A stretch of 64,000 nt of DNA from Symmachiella dynata (GCF_007747995.1 NZ_CP036276.1:2037001-2101000); one strand, 5' to 3'; counted from the stretch's first letter, positions 20,062-31,774 are shown. Translations and numbers: made by a program. Notes: generated by a model not told the origin, from the sequence alone.

Positions 20062-20884
20062 TGTCCCCCTCCTGAATCAGTCCGATTTTGGCGGTCGACA
20101 GCACTTCTGCGACAGCCATATCAGTCGATGTTTCTACAATTCTTAGTTCACCGAGGTATTTGCCGCCTCGATAGACGGTTAAAGTGTGTCCCTTGATCAA
20201 GCCATCGTCGGAGCCGATGTTCACTTCCACCAGGTCAACAGTGCCGCGACGATTTTTCTTCACGCGTTTCACACGACCATCGACATCTTGCGGAGGAGCT
20301 TGTGCAATCGGTCCGGGTGTGTCCGACAGTCCGGCCCGGCGTAGCGCTGATTTGAGTTGGGCAATGTCACGCAATTGATTTTTGAGCGTTTCATTCAGCA
20401 GGGCCGTTTTTTCCTTCTCAGCCGTGAGCGCGACTTCCAGACGCAACCGTTCCTTCAGTTCTTCATGACGCGAATCGGTGATCTGCTTGTTTTCTTTTCG
20501 CAGCGTGACCGCTTCGTTGGTCCGGTTTTCGGCGTGCTTCAGTGCGATCCGCGTCTGCTCCTGCGCCACATTGGCGTGGTTTTCATGGTCGTTTTGACGC
20601 GCTTTGTATTGATTGTTTTCATTCGTCAAATTTTGAACTTCAGCGACGAGCGTGTCCCGCTCTTTTTCCAATTCCGCCGTCAGCTTTTCGGTTTCGGCAT
20701 CTAACTGCTCATAACGGTTCTGCAGCGCAGTCATTTGACTCGTCTTAGAGTCCAATTTTGCTTGGGTAGCTGCGTTTTCCTGTTTCCAGTTCGTATGCGT
20801 CGCAAAGACCGCACCGGCGAACGCCATGAAACAGACGCTCAACACGACCTGCAACACGACTAACAGTTTTCCAACGAACGACAT
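20042..20884 (-). CDS. membrane-anchored coiled-coil protein
   Basis: 280 residues. An N-terminal hydrophobic helix (about residues 5-29, VGKLLVVLQVVLSVCFMAFAG) anchors it, then a long charged coiled coil runs from about 35 to 180. After a Pro-rich linker (GPIAQAPPQDVDGR) the C-terminal domain (about 205-280) is compact and beta-like: VDLVEVNIGSDDGLIKGHTLTVYRG. That part resembles the small barrel seen in stalk/scaffold proteins, but no named domain is recognised. A paralogue with a similar anchor lies upstream (21110-21658). Probably part of an envelope structure. Confidence 0.75.
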   Translation of the reverse strand: MSFVGKLLVVLQVVLSVCFMAFAGAVFATHTNWKQENAATQAKLDSKTSQMTALQNRYEQLDAETEKLTAELEKERDTLVAEVQNLTNENNQYKARQNDHENHANVAQEQTRIALKHAENRTNEAVTLRKENKQITDSRHEELKERLRLEVALTAEKEKTALLNETLKNQLRDIAQLKSALRRAGLSDTPGPIAQAPPQDVDGRVKRVKKNRRGTVDLVEVNIGSDDGLIKGHTLTVYRGGKYLGELRIVETSTDMAVAEVLSTAKIGLIQEGDNVTTKL

Positions 20885-21109
20885 GGAGGTGGCTCCCTCG
20901 AAAGTTGCGCTGACTAAAATTGCATGAAAGATCGGGTGAAGCGATTGGGATGGCCCCTTGGATCGTCAGCTCGTGACGAGGCCTCCCTTTTACTAAACGT
21001 TTTCTTCACCTGGGGATTGCCGACAATGTTCGGCAAAGTCTGTTTTTAAGTTTGTTTTTTTAAGGTCTGTCTCTTCTGGATGGTCGTCCCGTGGGACGTC
21101 ACCGTGCAG

Positions 21110-21658
21110 CTAATTGTTTTTCAGTCTCTCGTTTCGCCGTTGGGTAGATTTCAACAACTCTTTGGCTTGGATGACTCGGTCTGCAAGTCGTCGGTCTTCC
21201 TCACGGGCGATTTCAATTTGTGATCGAAGTTCCTTCAACTGATTTTGCATGCGGACCACTTCTTCGTGTCGGGCGCTTGTTTGATTTTTAATCTCGAGCA
21301 CCTTGTTGCCGGTGACCGTTGCTTCCTTGGTCGCCGCAATGACTTTTGCATTCAAATCTTCAACCGCTGCGACCAGTGCCGCTTCACGAGCGAGGATCGC
21401 GGCGGTGTCTACCTCACGTGTCGCTTTGGCATCGTTTAAAGCGGCTTCGGCAGCTTGGAACTCTTCCCGCAACTGTCGCAACTCGTCTTCTTGGGCTTTG
21501 ACCTTCTCCGCATAGGTCATCGTGCCGCGGTCGACTCGTTTTTCAGAAAGAAACGTCTTCCAATTCGTGCTGCCTAATGACGTCACGGCGGCAAAGCCCA
21601 TGAATGCCACACTGGCAAACGCCAGAAAGACGACCAGGCTTTTCCCCAATTTTGTCAT
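21110..21658 (-). CDS. membrane-anchored coiled-coil protein, shorter paralogue
   Basis: Start set at the ATG at 21658 (MTKLGKSLVVFLAFAS), giving 182 residues. The first 28 residues form one membrane helix, followed by a continuous coiled coil (repeated KVKAQEDELRQLREEFQAA-type heptads) to the end, KSTQRRNERLKNN. It shares the layout anchor + TNWK + coil with the next gene: both read TNWK just after the helix, so they are likely paralogues. It lacks the C-terminal domain of the 20042 protein. GGAAAGG lies before the start. Likely first gene of a three-gene operon. Confidence 0.72.
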   Translation of the reverse strand: MTKLGKSLVVFLAFASVAFMGFAAVTSLGSTNWKTFLSEKRVDRGTMTYAEKVKAQEDELRQLREEFQAAEAALNDAKATREVDTAAILAREAALVAAVEDLNAKVIAATKEATVTGNKVLEIKNQTSARHEEVVRMQNQLKELRSQIEIAREEDRRLADRVIQAKELLKSTQRRNERLKNN

Positions 21659-22427
21659 CAAAACGAACCTTTCCGTGCCAATTACCGTTTGTCGCCGACA
21701 CACACCCTCGAAAAGGGGGCGCCAGTCTGTTTCAGTTCAAAACAATATCTGCGCTGATGAAACGGCTGATTTCAACTGTAGAGACTTTCATTCGCACGCT
21801 CTGCCGTAATGTGAGAGACGTTTCACGGCCATGCGATTCAGTCTTTAGTATACGGATCGAAAAAAACGGATGTCAATCAGAAAAGCATATCTTACCGGAT
21901 TCCCCCAAACGTCCCTGTCCCTGTCTCCGCCATCCCATGTGGCCGCTATAACCAACACGACCGGACCGACTTCGCCGTTCCTTCACGATTCCAACAGGCC
22001 CTGCGCCCCTGTTTTGGGGCGGAATTTGTAGCGAAGTCGCGGGAAAACCATAATATTGCTTGGATATTTTGTGCCAACTCGTGCAAAATAGCGGGAAACA
22101 CTTTGCCTGCGAGTCACAACACTTTGCTGGCGCGGAGAAACGCGTGTGTTAGCCTCGTTTTCACTCACAGGGTACGTAGTCACTATCGGCACCGTTCAAT
22201 CATAGGCTGCACTTAGCTGACGAATGAAGGGGAAGTTGTTATCCTGAACGGCCACAGGAACGCGTGGCTCGCGGAAATGGCATGATTGTCATGATCGACG
22301 AGTCTTCACACATCGATAAAGTCTGCGTTCGCTACGGGTTTGATTTGATTAGGCACTGCCACGGACTTCCGGGCCGGTCTAGGGCTGTCTTTTTGACCAC
22401 TTCTTGAACAACCTCGGAGAGATCCAC
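21659..22427. other. intergenic divergent region
   Basis: No credible ORF. It has a small hairpin (CGCCCC-TGTTTT-GGGGCG, 22004-22021) and a direct repeat ACACTTTGC at 22098-22106 and 22119-22127, 21 bp apart, which could be an operator. Promoters for both flanking operons should lie here. Confidence 0.5.
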
Positions 22428-23201
22428 GTGTCGACCAGCGATGCCCCCTATACTCTCGAAAAAACGCGAGGGTACGTTGTCCTGTGCCTCTTGCCTAAGC
22501 TGAACGAAGTCCAATGGGGCGACGTTCAACAGGTTGGGAACGAAATTATTCCCGATTTGGATGCGCTGCGGTCCCCCGCACTCTTGGTCGACCTCTCGGC
22601 ATTGGACTACATGGGTAGTTCAATGGTCGCGCTGCTCGTCCGGCTTTGGAAAGCCGTGCAAAAGAAAAACGGCAGAATGGTCGTTCAAAGCGAACAAAAA
22701 ATGGTCACGGAGGTCTTGAGCATCGCCGGACTCAATTCGCTGTGGGATGTCGTTCCTACCCGCGATGAGGCCATCAGTGCCATGAAGCAATCTCCACTGG
22801 CTGCGCAGAATGGAACCACTCAAGCCTCGTGGACTGGACCCATCATCGCTCTGATCGCCGCTGCAGCCGCTGGCTGGGTCTGGTGGACCACACGCTCAGG
22901 CGACCCGCTTTTCGACGACGTCAAACAATCGGTGTACGTGTTATTCGCACTGGCGGCTGTAGCCGTGGTGATCAGCGGCTTGACGTTATTCCGCAATTCA
23001 GGAGCCGCGCGGATCGTCGGCGGGCTCATTCTCATCGCCGGTCTTGCCATCGGAGTGGGTGGCTTCCAACAACTCTCTGCCGCAAACGTTGCTCCCCCCG
23101 TGGTCGATTCTGATGCGGCCGCCCCGGCAGAAGCGACTGAGCAGACCCCCCAGCCACAGTTAAGAATAGACCGGCTCGACAACGATAAAAAAGATAAGTA
23201 A
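22428..23201 (+). CDS. STAS-domain protein with C-terminal membrane segments
   Basis: The GTG at 22428 is preferred because GGAGAGATCCAC precedes it; a TTG at 22404 adds 8 residues. Residues about 5-105 form an anti-sigma-antagonist-like STAS domain with the loop LLVDLSALDYMGSSMVALLVRLWK, where the Ser after MG is the usual phospho-site. The second half contains three hydrophobic helices (IIALIAAAAAGWVWW, SVYVLFALAAVAVVI, VGGLILIAGLAIGVGG) and an acidic tail. A STAS domain fused to membrane helices suggests anchoring of a partner-switch regulator. The nearby GspE-like gene is not an obvious partner. Confidence 0.78.
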   Translation: MSTSDAPYTLEKTRGYVVLCLLPKLNEVQWGDVQQVGNEIIPDLDALRSPALLVDLSALDYMGSSMVALLVRLWKAVQKKNGRMVVQSEQKMVTEVLSIAGLNSLWDVVPTRDEAISAMKQSPLAAQNGTTQASWTGPIIALIAAAAAGWVWWTTRSGDPLFDDVKQSVYVLFALAAVAVVISGLTLFRNSGAARIVGGLILIAGLAIGVGGFQQLSAANVAPPVVDSDAAAPAEATEQTPQPQLRIDRLDNDKKDK

Positions 23202-23500
23202 TCCGTCGAATCGGCAAGCCCCCGCAAACTCGCTTGAATCGGACCAATCCCGGGGCACTGTTCGATCGGATTGACGCAGACAGACGAGGCGGCAACTGCC
23301 ACTGAGTACGAAGTCATGCCTATTGTGAGCACAATACTAATCGGCAATACGCAACGACCGGGGAGAATGCCGATATGACACTCGTTGGCAGCGTGCGTTT
23401 ATTGGCGGCGGAACATCCCACAGCATCGCGCTTTTCGATTTCAGCATCATCCGAGACATTCAGCACAATCCAAAAATCACGGTACTAGGGAGTTGCAACC

Positions 23501-24745
23501 ATGGATTCCAAAAGTAAAGAACGCGACATTCGCCAAAAAGCCTTGCAACAAGAACTAGGCGAGTTGGTGGATGTTGTCGGCCCCGGTCCGTTGGTCGATT
23601 TGCTGCTCGAACGCGCCTTTCAACTCAACGCCACCGATGTCCACTTCGATCCCGACGAAGGCGGAATCCGCATCCGACTCCGCGTCGATGGCCTGTTGCA
23701 CGCCATTTTGCACGTCCCTGCGGCCCAGGCAGCGCATATGGTCTCACGCATCAAGCTGATGGGCGGCATGGATATCACCGAGAAACGTCTGCCGCAGGAC
23801 GGCCATATTTCCAATCTGGTCATGGGCACTCAACGCGATATCCGTGTCGCCTGTGGACCCACCAATTACGGCGAACGGGTCGTGCTGCGTTTGATGCCCG
23901 GCGAACAGGCATTCCACCGCTTAGACGATCTCGGCTTCGATGACGCACAACTCCCCATGCTCAAACGGTTCCTGAACATTCCCTACGGTATGATTCTCAC
24001 CGTCGGTCCCGTCGGAGCGGGCAAGAGTACGACCATGTACGGTTGCCTCGACGAATTGAACGATCCCAGCAAGTCGATCTGCACAATCGAAGACCCGGTG
24101 GAACGCCGGATGGATGGGATCAATCAGACGCAGATCAATACGCAAATCGATTTCACCTTCGCCCGTGCATTGCGGATGCTGTTGCGGCAAGATCCCGACG
24201 TGCTCATGATCGGCGAAATCCGCGACCCCGAAACCGCGCAAATCGGTTCACGAGCCGGACTGGCGGGAACATTGGTCCTCAGCACGCTGCACGCCAACGA
24301 CACTACTTCCACGTTCGACGTGCTCCGCGGCTTCAACGTCCCACCGATGGTGATCGCCGATTCTGTGTATTGTGTCATCACGCAACGCCTGCTGCGAAAA
24401 ATCTGCCAAAACTGCAAAGTCGCCTATCAGCCCGACGAACCGCAATGCGAAATCCTGGGACTTGACCCGGCAGCCGCCGGAACGGTGGAAATCTTCAAAG
24501 GCAATGGTTGTGATACCTGTTTCGGCACCGGTTACCTCGGACGGACCGCCGTCTTCGAGGTCCTGGGCATGGACGCCGACCTCCGCCGCGCCGTCCTGCA
24601 TCACAAACCACGATTGGACATTCTGCAAATCGCCAAAGAAAAGGGGATGGAAACCCTGGAAATGGCAGCGTCCCGCAAAGTCATCGCCGGACAAACCAGC
24701 TACGAAGAAATGAACCGCGTCCTCTCCGCCTTCCCCGGCGAATAG
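23501..24745 (+). CDS. GspE/PilB-family secretion or pilus ATPase
   Basis: 414-residue secretion ATPase of the PulE/PilB/GspE superfamily. The N2-like part includes ATDVHFDPDEGGIRIRLRVDG; Walker A is GPVGAGKSTT (about 169-178), the Asp box has EDPVERR, Walker B is DPDVLMIGEIRDPET and the His box is STLHAND. A four-Cys zinc site follows (CQNCK and CDTCFGTGY). It lacks the long N-terminal domain of classical GspE, so it is on the short side. No pilin, secretin or platform gene is adjacent; it may serve pili encoded elsewhere. ATG start. Confidence 0.92.
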   Translation: MDSKSKERDIRQKALQQELGELVDVVGPGPLVDLLLERAFQLNATDVHFDPDEGGIRIRLRVDGLLHAILHVPAAQAAHMVSRIKLMGGMDITEKRLPQDGHISNLVMGTQRDIRVACGPTNYGERVVLRLMPGEQAFHRLDDLGFDDAQLPMLKRFLNIPYGMILTVGPVGAGKSTTMYGCLDELNDPSKSICTIEDPVERRMDGINQTQINTQIDFTFARALRMLLRQDPDVLMIGEIRDPETAQIGSRAGLAGTLVLSTLHANDTTSTFDVLRGFNVPPMVIADSVYCVITQRLLRKICQNCKVAYQPDEPQCEILGLDPAAAGTVEIFKGNGCDTCFGTGYLGRTAVFEVLGMDADLRRAVLHHKPRLDILQIAKEKGMETLEMAASRKVIAGQTSYEEMNRVLSAFPGE

Positions 24746-24801
24746 CCGAGGCGGCACAGCCGCTTGGTGCGAGCTTCCGCTCGAAGTGCAGGGGCCCCGG
24801 A

Positions 24802-24960
24802 GCCCCAATCCCCACTCCACCGGGCAACACACTCGCTTGGTACACACCGCTACTGGAATTCCTCACCGACAACCAATCCTACACCCACTGCATGCTGGCC
24901 TTTGCAGCCGTATTTATGTCGTACGGCTTCGTTGGTTTGCGTCGTTCGGTGGCATTGTGA
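24802..24960 (+). pseudogene. 5'-truncated copy of the 57554-58051 membrane-protein gene
   Basis: In this frame 52 codons end in TGA and read PIPTPPGNTLAWYTPLLEF, then LTDNQSYTHCMLAFAAVFMSYG and FVGLRRSVAL. This matches the C-terminus of the protein encoded at 57554-58051 (same order, with only a few substitutions), while nothing upstream matches its N-terminal half. There is no start codon or ribosome site for the fragment. It is therefore a partial duplicate left between the ATPase and AAA+ genes. Confidence 0.85.
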
Positions 24961-24986
24961 TTCGTATTCTGGAGAGTCGCAGCGGG

Positions 24987-26468
24987 TTATGGATCGGATC
25001 GGAAGCCCACAGCGCGGTCGGTTACGGCGTCGCCACCTAGCAGTTTTTGGTTTAACTTACCACCAATAAACAGCATTTCGTCGAGGGCAGCTTCAACGTC
25101 GGAGGAGGTAAGACACTCGGCATCTGGGCGTTCCAATTGAAACTGCAAAGCCCGTCGCATCAATTCTTTGATAAATGCTGCGCTAACGCCTTCAGTCCGC
25201 TTGACGACCAAGTTGATTAGCTCATCATCCAATTGAATCGCCGCCGCATAGAGTTGCACTAATTTAGCGCGTCCTACCTCATCGGGATAAGGAAACTCTA
25301 TCGCCTGGTCGATACGACCCGGTCTTGATGCTAACGCTTGTTCTAATTTCTCGGGTCGATTTGTCGTCAAGATGAACAGGACATCGATATCTTCTTTGAG
25401 GCCGTCCATTTCATTGAGTAGCCGATTGAGAATGACCTCCTCGCAACTGTTTAAGTCCTCACGGTCGCGCGCAATTAAATCCGCGTCTTCAATGACCACG
25501 ATACTGGGCTGCAGCAGTCGGGCAAGAGTCATGTATTCGCTAAGCAGTCCAATTTGTTCAGCGGTGATCAACAGGGTCGTGTGTTCCTGAAGTGCATCGG
25601 CGAGATAGTGAATCGTATGGGTTTTTCCAGTTCCAGGCGGTCCATAGAACAGGATCCCCTTTTTGGTCGACTGCTGAAATTTCGATAGTTGGGACCGCCG
25701 TTGCGAAAACTGAATGACGTTGCGGTCCAATAAGTCTAACGTGTGCGACGGTAGTACCACCTGTTCACGAGAAACTGTTCGTAGCTTGTGCACTGAAATC
25801 CCGCTTGATTCGCCAGAATACGAGTGGTCAGTTTGTTCTAGCGACAAGACCTTCCCACGGTAACACCCGGCCGTCGATACAAACTCTTCCAAATGCCGGA
25901 AAAACTGTTGGGCAATCTGCGTGCCTGCCGGACAATTCTCAGTGGCGATCTGAAACTGCACTCCGGTTACCCGCCCGAACCGCTCCGCCGATGAAAGCAA
26001 AACGACGTAACGCTGATCGTTGGTCTCCAAGAACCACAGTCCTGTCTTTAGGCACCGAATCGGAGATTCTTCGCCGACGTCAACCTCCTCGTATTGTGGC
26101 GGTACTGCGGTCGCTGCATAGTGGTCGCTGCCAACCATGCAGGCAGAAAGAGTAATCCCGTCGTGCGAGTATTCTTTCTTGATACCGCAAAAATGCGAGA
26201 CCTTTGATGAGTCATTAAAAATTTCGTCGATGGCCCGTTGTAAGTCCGCGCGGACACGAAATGGGAAGAGACGCTCAGATATCGTTAAGTCGTCGAATTC
26301 ATCGCGCCGAAAGTGCCGTCGAATCAAATCCGCCGTGAGCGTCTCGCCATCCCTACCCCAGCGTTTTCGAACTTTCTTGCCTGAAAATATCCGCTGATAG
26401 ATATACCCGGTGACAAATAGCCCCCATAGAAACCACCCACCAGCCGCGAAAATGTTGTTCATAGGCAC
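24987..26468 (-). CDS. membrane-anchored AAA+ ATPase without protease domain
   Basis: 493 residues. An N-terminal membrane helix (about 7-28) is followed by a ~220-residue domain I do not recognise (with TLSACMVGSDHYAATAV and CLKTGLWFLETND). Then an AAA+ module: Walker A GPPGTGKT (276-283), Walker B VVIEDAD, second region of homology TTNRPEKLEQALASRPGRID with arginine finger. The lid and a short tail follow, with no HExxH protease domain. Closest in layout to membrane AAA chaperones such as Bcs1 and to the AAA part of FtsH; a remodelling or chaperone role is inferred. Upstream spacer of 110 bp to argH. Confidence 0.82.
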   Translation of the reverse strand: MPMNNIFAAGGWFLWGLFVTGYIYQRIFSGKKVRKRWGRDGETLTADLIRRHFRRDEFDDLTISERLFPFRVRADLQRAIDEIFNDSSKVSHFCGIKKEYSHDGITLSACMVGSDHYAATAVPPQYEEVDVGEESPIRCLKTGLWFLETNDQRYVVLLSSAERFGRVTGVQFQIATENCPAGTQIAQQFFRHLEEFVSTAGCYRGKVLSLEQTDHSYSGESSGISVHKLRTVSREQVVLPSHTLDLLDRNVIQFSQRRSQLSKFQQSTKKGILFYGPPGTGKTHTIHYLADALQEHTTLLITAEQIGLLSEYMTLARLLQPSIVVIEDADLIARDREDLNSCEEVILNRLLNEMDGLKEDIDVLFILTTNRPEKLEQALASRPGRIDQAIEFPYPDEVGRAKLVQLYAAAIQLDDELINLVVKRTEGVSAAFIKELMRRALQFQLERPDAECLTSSDVEAALDEMLFIGGKLNQKLLGGDAVTDRAVGFRSDP

Positions 26469-26579
26469 TATTTAAAAAATAGGATTTCCCAAGGGAGACA
26501 CACTCCGGTTAAAATTGTTCGTTTCAACCAATGCGGATTTTCACAATTGCATATTTGAAACATTACGTCGCGACGCACC

Positions 26580-27959
26580 CTACATTTTTAACTCGGCTCG
26601 CCAATACTTGATCCGCTGTGCCACCGGTGCTTTGCCGCCGGAACCGTGACTTTGGAAGGCGGCGATGGCGTTGGCTGTGCCGAGGACACCGTAGACATCG
26701 TCGCTGATTTTATCGCAGGCGTTTTGTAATTCCGTCAGTGAGAGGTCGGCGAGTTTGCAGGATTTGGATTCGCACAGTGCGACCAGTTTGCCGACCGTTT
26801 CGTGGCCCGTGCGCATGGGAACGCCTTGTTTGATCAGGTACTCCATCAAGGTCGTCGCATCTAAGAAACCCTCTTCGATGCGGGCGTTGATCGTGTCGCG
26901 CTGCAGTTCGGCTCCCTCGACAACGGCGGCAGCCAATTCCAAACAGGCCGAGACGGTGTCGTGGGCGTCGAAGGCTGCCAGTTTGTCTTCTTGCAAGTCG
27001 CGGTTGTAAGCCATCGGCAGGCCTTTGATCAGTACCAGCAATTGCCCAACAGCAGCGATGGGGCGGGCCGATTTGCCGCGGATCAATTCCAATACATCGG
27101 GATTGCGCTTTTGCGGCATGATCGACGAACCGGTTGTGTACGCATCGGGCAGTTTGAGAAAACCAAACTCGGTCGTGAACCAAATGATCCACTCCTCAGC
27201 CCAGGTACTCAGATGCGCGGCGATCAATGACAGGCAGAACGTGAACTCCACCAGAAAATCGCGGTCGCTGGAGACATCCAGGCTATTGCCGGCCACAGCG
27301 GTAAAGCCCAGCAGGTCGGCCGTCATTTGGCGATCGATGGGCAGCGACGTCCCCGCCAGCGCCGCTGCCCCGAGCGAGCAGATGTTCACGCGCTTGAGAC
27401 AATCTTGCAATCGAGCGCGATCGCGGCCGAATTTTTCGCAATAAGCCAACCAATAATGCGCAGCTAAGACCGGCTGCGCGCGTTGCAGATGCGTGTAGGC
27501 GGGCAGTACGACATCGGCATCACGCTCACAGCGGGCGACAAAGGCGGATTGCAAATCGCGGAGCAGCCCGTCGATTTGGCCGATGGCGTCACGGACATAC
27601 AGCCTGAGATCAGTGGAGACCTGATCGTTGCGGCTACGGCCGGTGTGGAGTCGGCGTCCAATGTCGCCCAGTTTTTCAGTGAGAGCCGACTCGACGTGCA
27701 TGTGGATATCTTCCAACTCCGTACGGAAGGGAAGTTGGCCGGCGGCGATCTGCCCGCCGATCTCATCGAGCGTCGCGACGATTTGATCCCGCTCGTCGTC
27801 ACTGATCAGACCGACGTGCGCCAACATGGTCGCATGCGCTTGTGACCCCTGAATATCGTAGGGGGCCAATCTGGCATCGAAACTGATCGACTCGGTGAAT
27901 TTTTCCACGCGCGGATCGGTCGCTTGAGCAAACCGACCACCCCAGGCTTTTGCAGCCAC
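26580..27959 (-). CDS. argH: argininosuccinate lyase
   Basis: Last step of arginine synthesis: cleaves argininosuccinate to arginine and fumarate. 459 residues, the normal length. Motifs: AKAWGGRF start, [15 protein letters not shown] (substrate loop), HLQRAQPVL, and the fumarase-family signature [12 protein letters not shown]. The catalytic Ser is in GSS. Tetrameric cytosolic enzyme. ATG start. Separated by about 110 bp from the AAA+ gene downstream; argininosuccinate synthase is not in the window. Confidence 0.97.
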   Translation of the reverse strand: MAAKAWGGRFAQATDPRVEKFTESISFDARLAPYDIQGSQAHATMLAHVGLISDDERDQIVATLDEIGGQIAAGQLPFRTELEDIHMHVESALTEKLGDIGRRLHTGRSRNDQVSTDLRLYVRDAIGQIDGLLRDLQSAFVARCERDADVVLPAYTHLQRAQPVLAAHYWLAYCEKFGRDRARLQDCLKRVNICSLGAAALAGTSLPIDRQMTADLLGFTAVAGNSLDVSSDRDFLVEFTFCLSLIAAHLSTWAEEWIIWFTTEFGFLKLPDAYTTGSSIMPQKRNPDVLELIRGKSARPIAAVGQLLVLIKGLPMAYNRDLQEDKLAAFDAHDTVSACLELAAAVVEGAELQRDTINARIEEGFLDATTLMEYLIKQGVPMRTGHETVGKLVALCESKSCKLADLSLTELQNACDKISDDVYGVLGTANAIAAFQSHGSGGKAPVAQRIKYWRAELKM

Positions 27960-28445
27960 GGAACTGACTCCTGTTGACGTTACTGATGAATAACCGCGGA
28001 TTCAAAAACCGCCTGACGCACTTTAGAGGCGTAGGAAACAGGAATCAACCACATCGCCGGTCAGGCCGTGATTGTGGAGGCAAATAACCAATGTTCTGCG
28101 TTTCCCTTGCGGATGAGACGCAATCGACGCGGGTAGGTTCAGATGATCCCACGCGGAATGCGGGGTCCGACCTGTGCGGGCTCTACCGGTTATTACGCAG
28201 CACGAAATCGGCCGTCGTCTCGCAAAAGCCATCGGCCGCAGTGGCCGTAAGCTATGCTATTAACTGCCTACTGAGGGCATCATCAAACTCAAGAAAGTGA
28301 GTGTCACTGGCTCTGCCAGTGTTTCACAAGTAGCGCACACAGTTGAAGTTGCACTGTCAAAGCCAACGGCACCCCATCCAAATCAGATATCGTAGCAAAG
28401 CAGTAGGCTAGAAATCCGCTCCCTCGTAGCAGGCTCAATTCTCCC
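27960..28445. other. intergenic region, nothing assigned
   Basis: Divergent spacer between argH and the secreted-protein gene. Short ORFs here have no codon or motif support; I see no RNA gene or strong repeat. Confidence 0.5.
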
Positions 28446-29369
28446 ATGTCCGATGCTTCGGCCCAAAAAACTCCCGAGCGACGTACCAATTACCGGCAGT
28501 TGTTCTCCTTTGCCGTTTGCTGTGGAATGATCTGTTGGATCATCGAGTACCCCATTCAGCCGGTTTTTGCCGCGGCCAATCAAAACACGTTGCTGATTGG
28601 CAAGCAGGCACTCTCCCAGGATTCCTATACGATTCCCATCGCCCCGCCGAGTCCGTTTGGTGGGATGACGGTTGAGGAAATCTTGCGATTGCGCGTCAAA
28701 GCAGTCTGGCAACAACCGCTACTGATCGGCATCAACTATCGGCCCTCCGAAGCAGTGTTTTGTCGCCTGCGCAGCCGGTCCGCCTGGCGAGAATTGCCCG
28801 GCGATTCCCTGTCAACAGATGACGGTGAGCCGCGACCATCGGCTGGGTCGGAGTATGTGTTGAATCCCTATGTGCTGGTCGCAGCGACGATCGCCGCGCC
28901 GCCGATCGAGTCAAACACCGAGGCTTCGGCTGGGCAACTGTTTCCCAGCTCTTTGTTCTGGGAATCCAGCCAAGCTCGTGCGACAGCGGTGTATGACGTG
29001 AGCAGTGCTCTACGGAATACCGATCGTGTGGACGCGGAACCGGTCTCGCTAGATCAACTTTCGCTACAGCTAGTGGCCATGAATGCGCGGGATATGAATC
29101 TCAATTATGCAGCCATCTTACCCAACGACGCGAACGGTGTGTCGCTACCACAAGAACTGTCTGAGGCGGTGCTGATCGAACAGTACTTGCGGCACGATCC
29201 GCACTGTGGCGCGGCAGGCGGGTGCAACGAAGTCAGTCCGCCGCAAAAGGAATTCACCGGGCTGCGGCTGACGGACTTGCCGGCGCGGATGATGATTCGC
29301 CTGTGGAGCGATCGCCCTGAGTCTGCGGATGCAGCGCCTGATATGCGGTTCGTGCTCACGTTCCGGTAA
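28446..29369 (+). CDS. secreted hypothetical protein
   Basis: A 307-residue protein with an N-terminal basic region followed by a hydrophobic segment (LFSFAVCCGMICWII) that could be an uncleaved anchor or signal. The rest contains alternating strands and loops: PSPFGGMTVEEILRLR, GINYRPSEAVFCRLRS, and a late Cys-containing loop CGAAGGCNEVS. I recognise no domain. It is convergent with the kinase/FHA gene; only 3 bases separate the two stop codons. Possibly an envelope protein. Confidence 0.5.
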   Translation: MSDASAQKTPERRTNYRQLFSFAVCCGMICWIIEYPIQPVFAAANQNTLLIGKQALSQDSYTIPIAPPSPFGGMTVEEILRLRVKAVWQQPLLIGINYRPSEAVFCRLRSRSAWRELPGDSLSTDDGEPRPSAGSEYVLNPYVLVAATIAAPPIESNTEASAGQLFPSSLFWESSQARATAVYDVSSALRNTDRVDAEPVSLDQLSLQLVAMNARDMNLNYAAILPNDANGVSLPQELSEAVLIEQYLRHDPHCGAAGGCNEVSPPQKEFTGLRLTDLPARMMIRLWSDRPESADAAPDMRFVLTFR

Positions 29370-29372
29370 CGA

Positions 29373-31139
<1,767 letters not shown>

Positions 31140-31774
31140 TCTTCCCTCGCAAATAACAGCTGGGCTGAGCACATAGTACCGCTATCAGGATGCCGATTGC
31201 GAGTACAAATTCGCAATAGAATAACGATCTCAGGGTAGATCATTAGATTTCGGCACATCCCTGAAGAACCGTCCGGATTCCGGCGACCTGCAAGGAATGC
31301 AAACCTGGGGTTTACCACTACCAGCACGGTCGTCGTTTGTTTCTCCGTCCACAATTTGAAAAAACGCACGAAACGTCGCGGATTTCTGCCCGTTACTGAC
31401 CGTGCAACGCCCCGTTTAAGGAGTGGGACCTACATAGGTAGTATTATACACCAATTTCACTCGGTGTGTACGCCAGGGGCAGTCTCGATCCGTATCTTTC
31501 ATGAGCAGTCCGTACAGACGAAACAGTTGGGCAGGCTGGAGAACTGTGCCACAACCTGCTTGGAACGCCTACCTTGGGGCGATTCATATCGCGGGTTGGA
31601 CACTCTTGGTTATGGCTGGAATGGCTTAGGTGGACAGCGTTTGATACAATGTGATGAGGCCTTTTGTGGAGGGTTCACCCCGTTCCCCGAAGGCTAACCG
31701 GTCTCAGATCCCCTCAATGGTCATGCGTCATGGCGTTTCAGACGTCGGCCTTCCTTTCAGGTGGAGATAAACCG
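31140..31774. other. intergenic divergent region, nothing assigned
   Basis: Holds an ORF of 113 codons (31356-31697) with no signal, motif or codon support; I leave it unannotated. The kinase promoter (minus) and the M20-like gene promoter (plus) should lie here. GGTGGAG before 31775 is the ribosome site of the downstream gene. Confidence 0.5.

Noticed and set aside
31356-31697. 113-codon plus-strand frame in the kinase upstream spacer
   Set aside because: No ribosome site, signal, domain or neighbour support.
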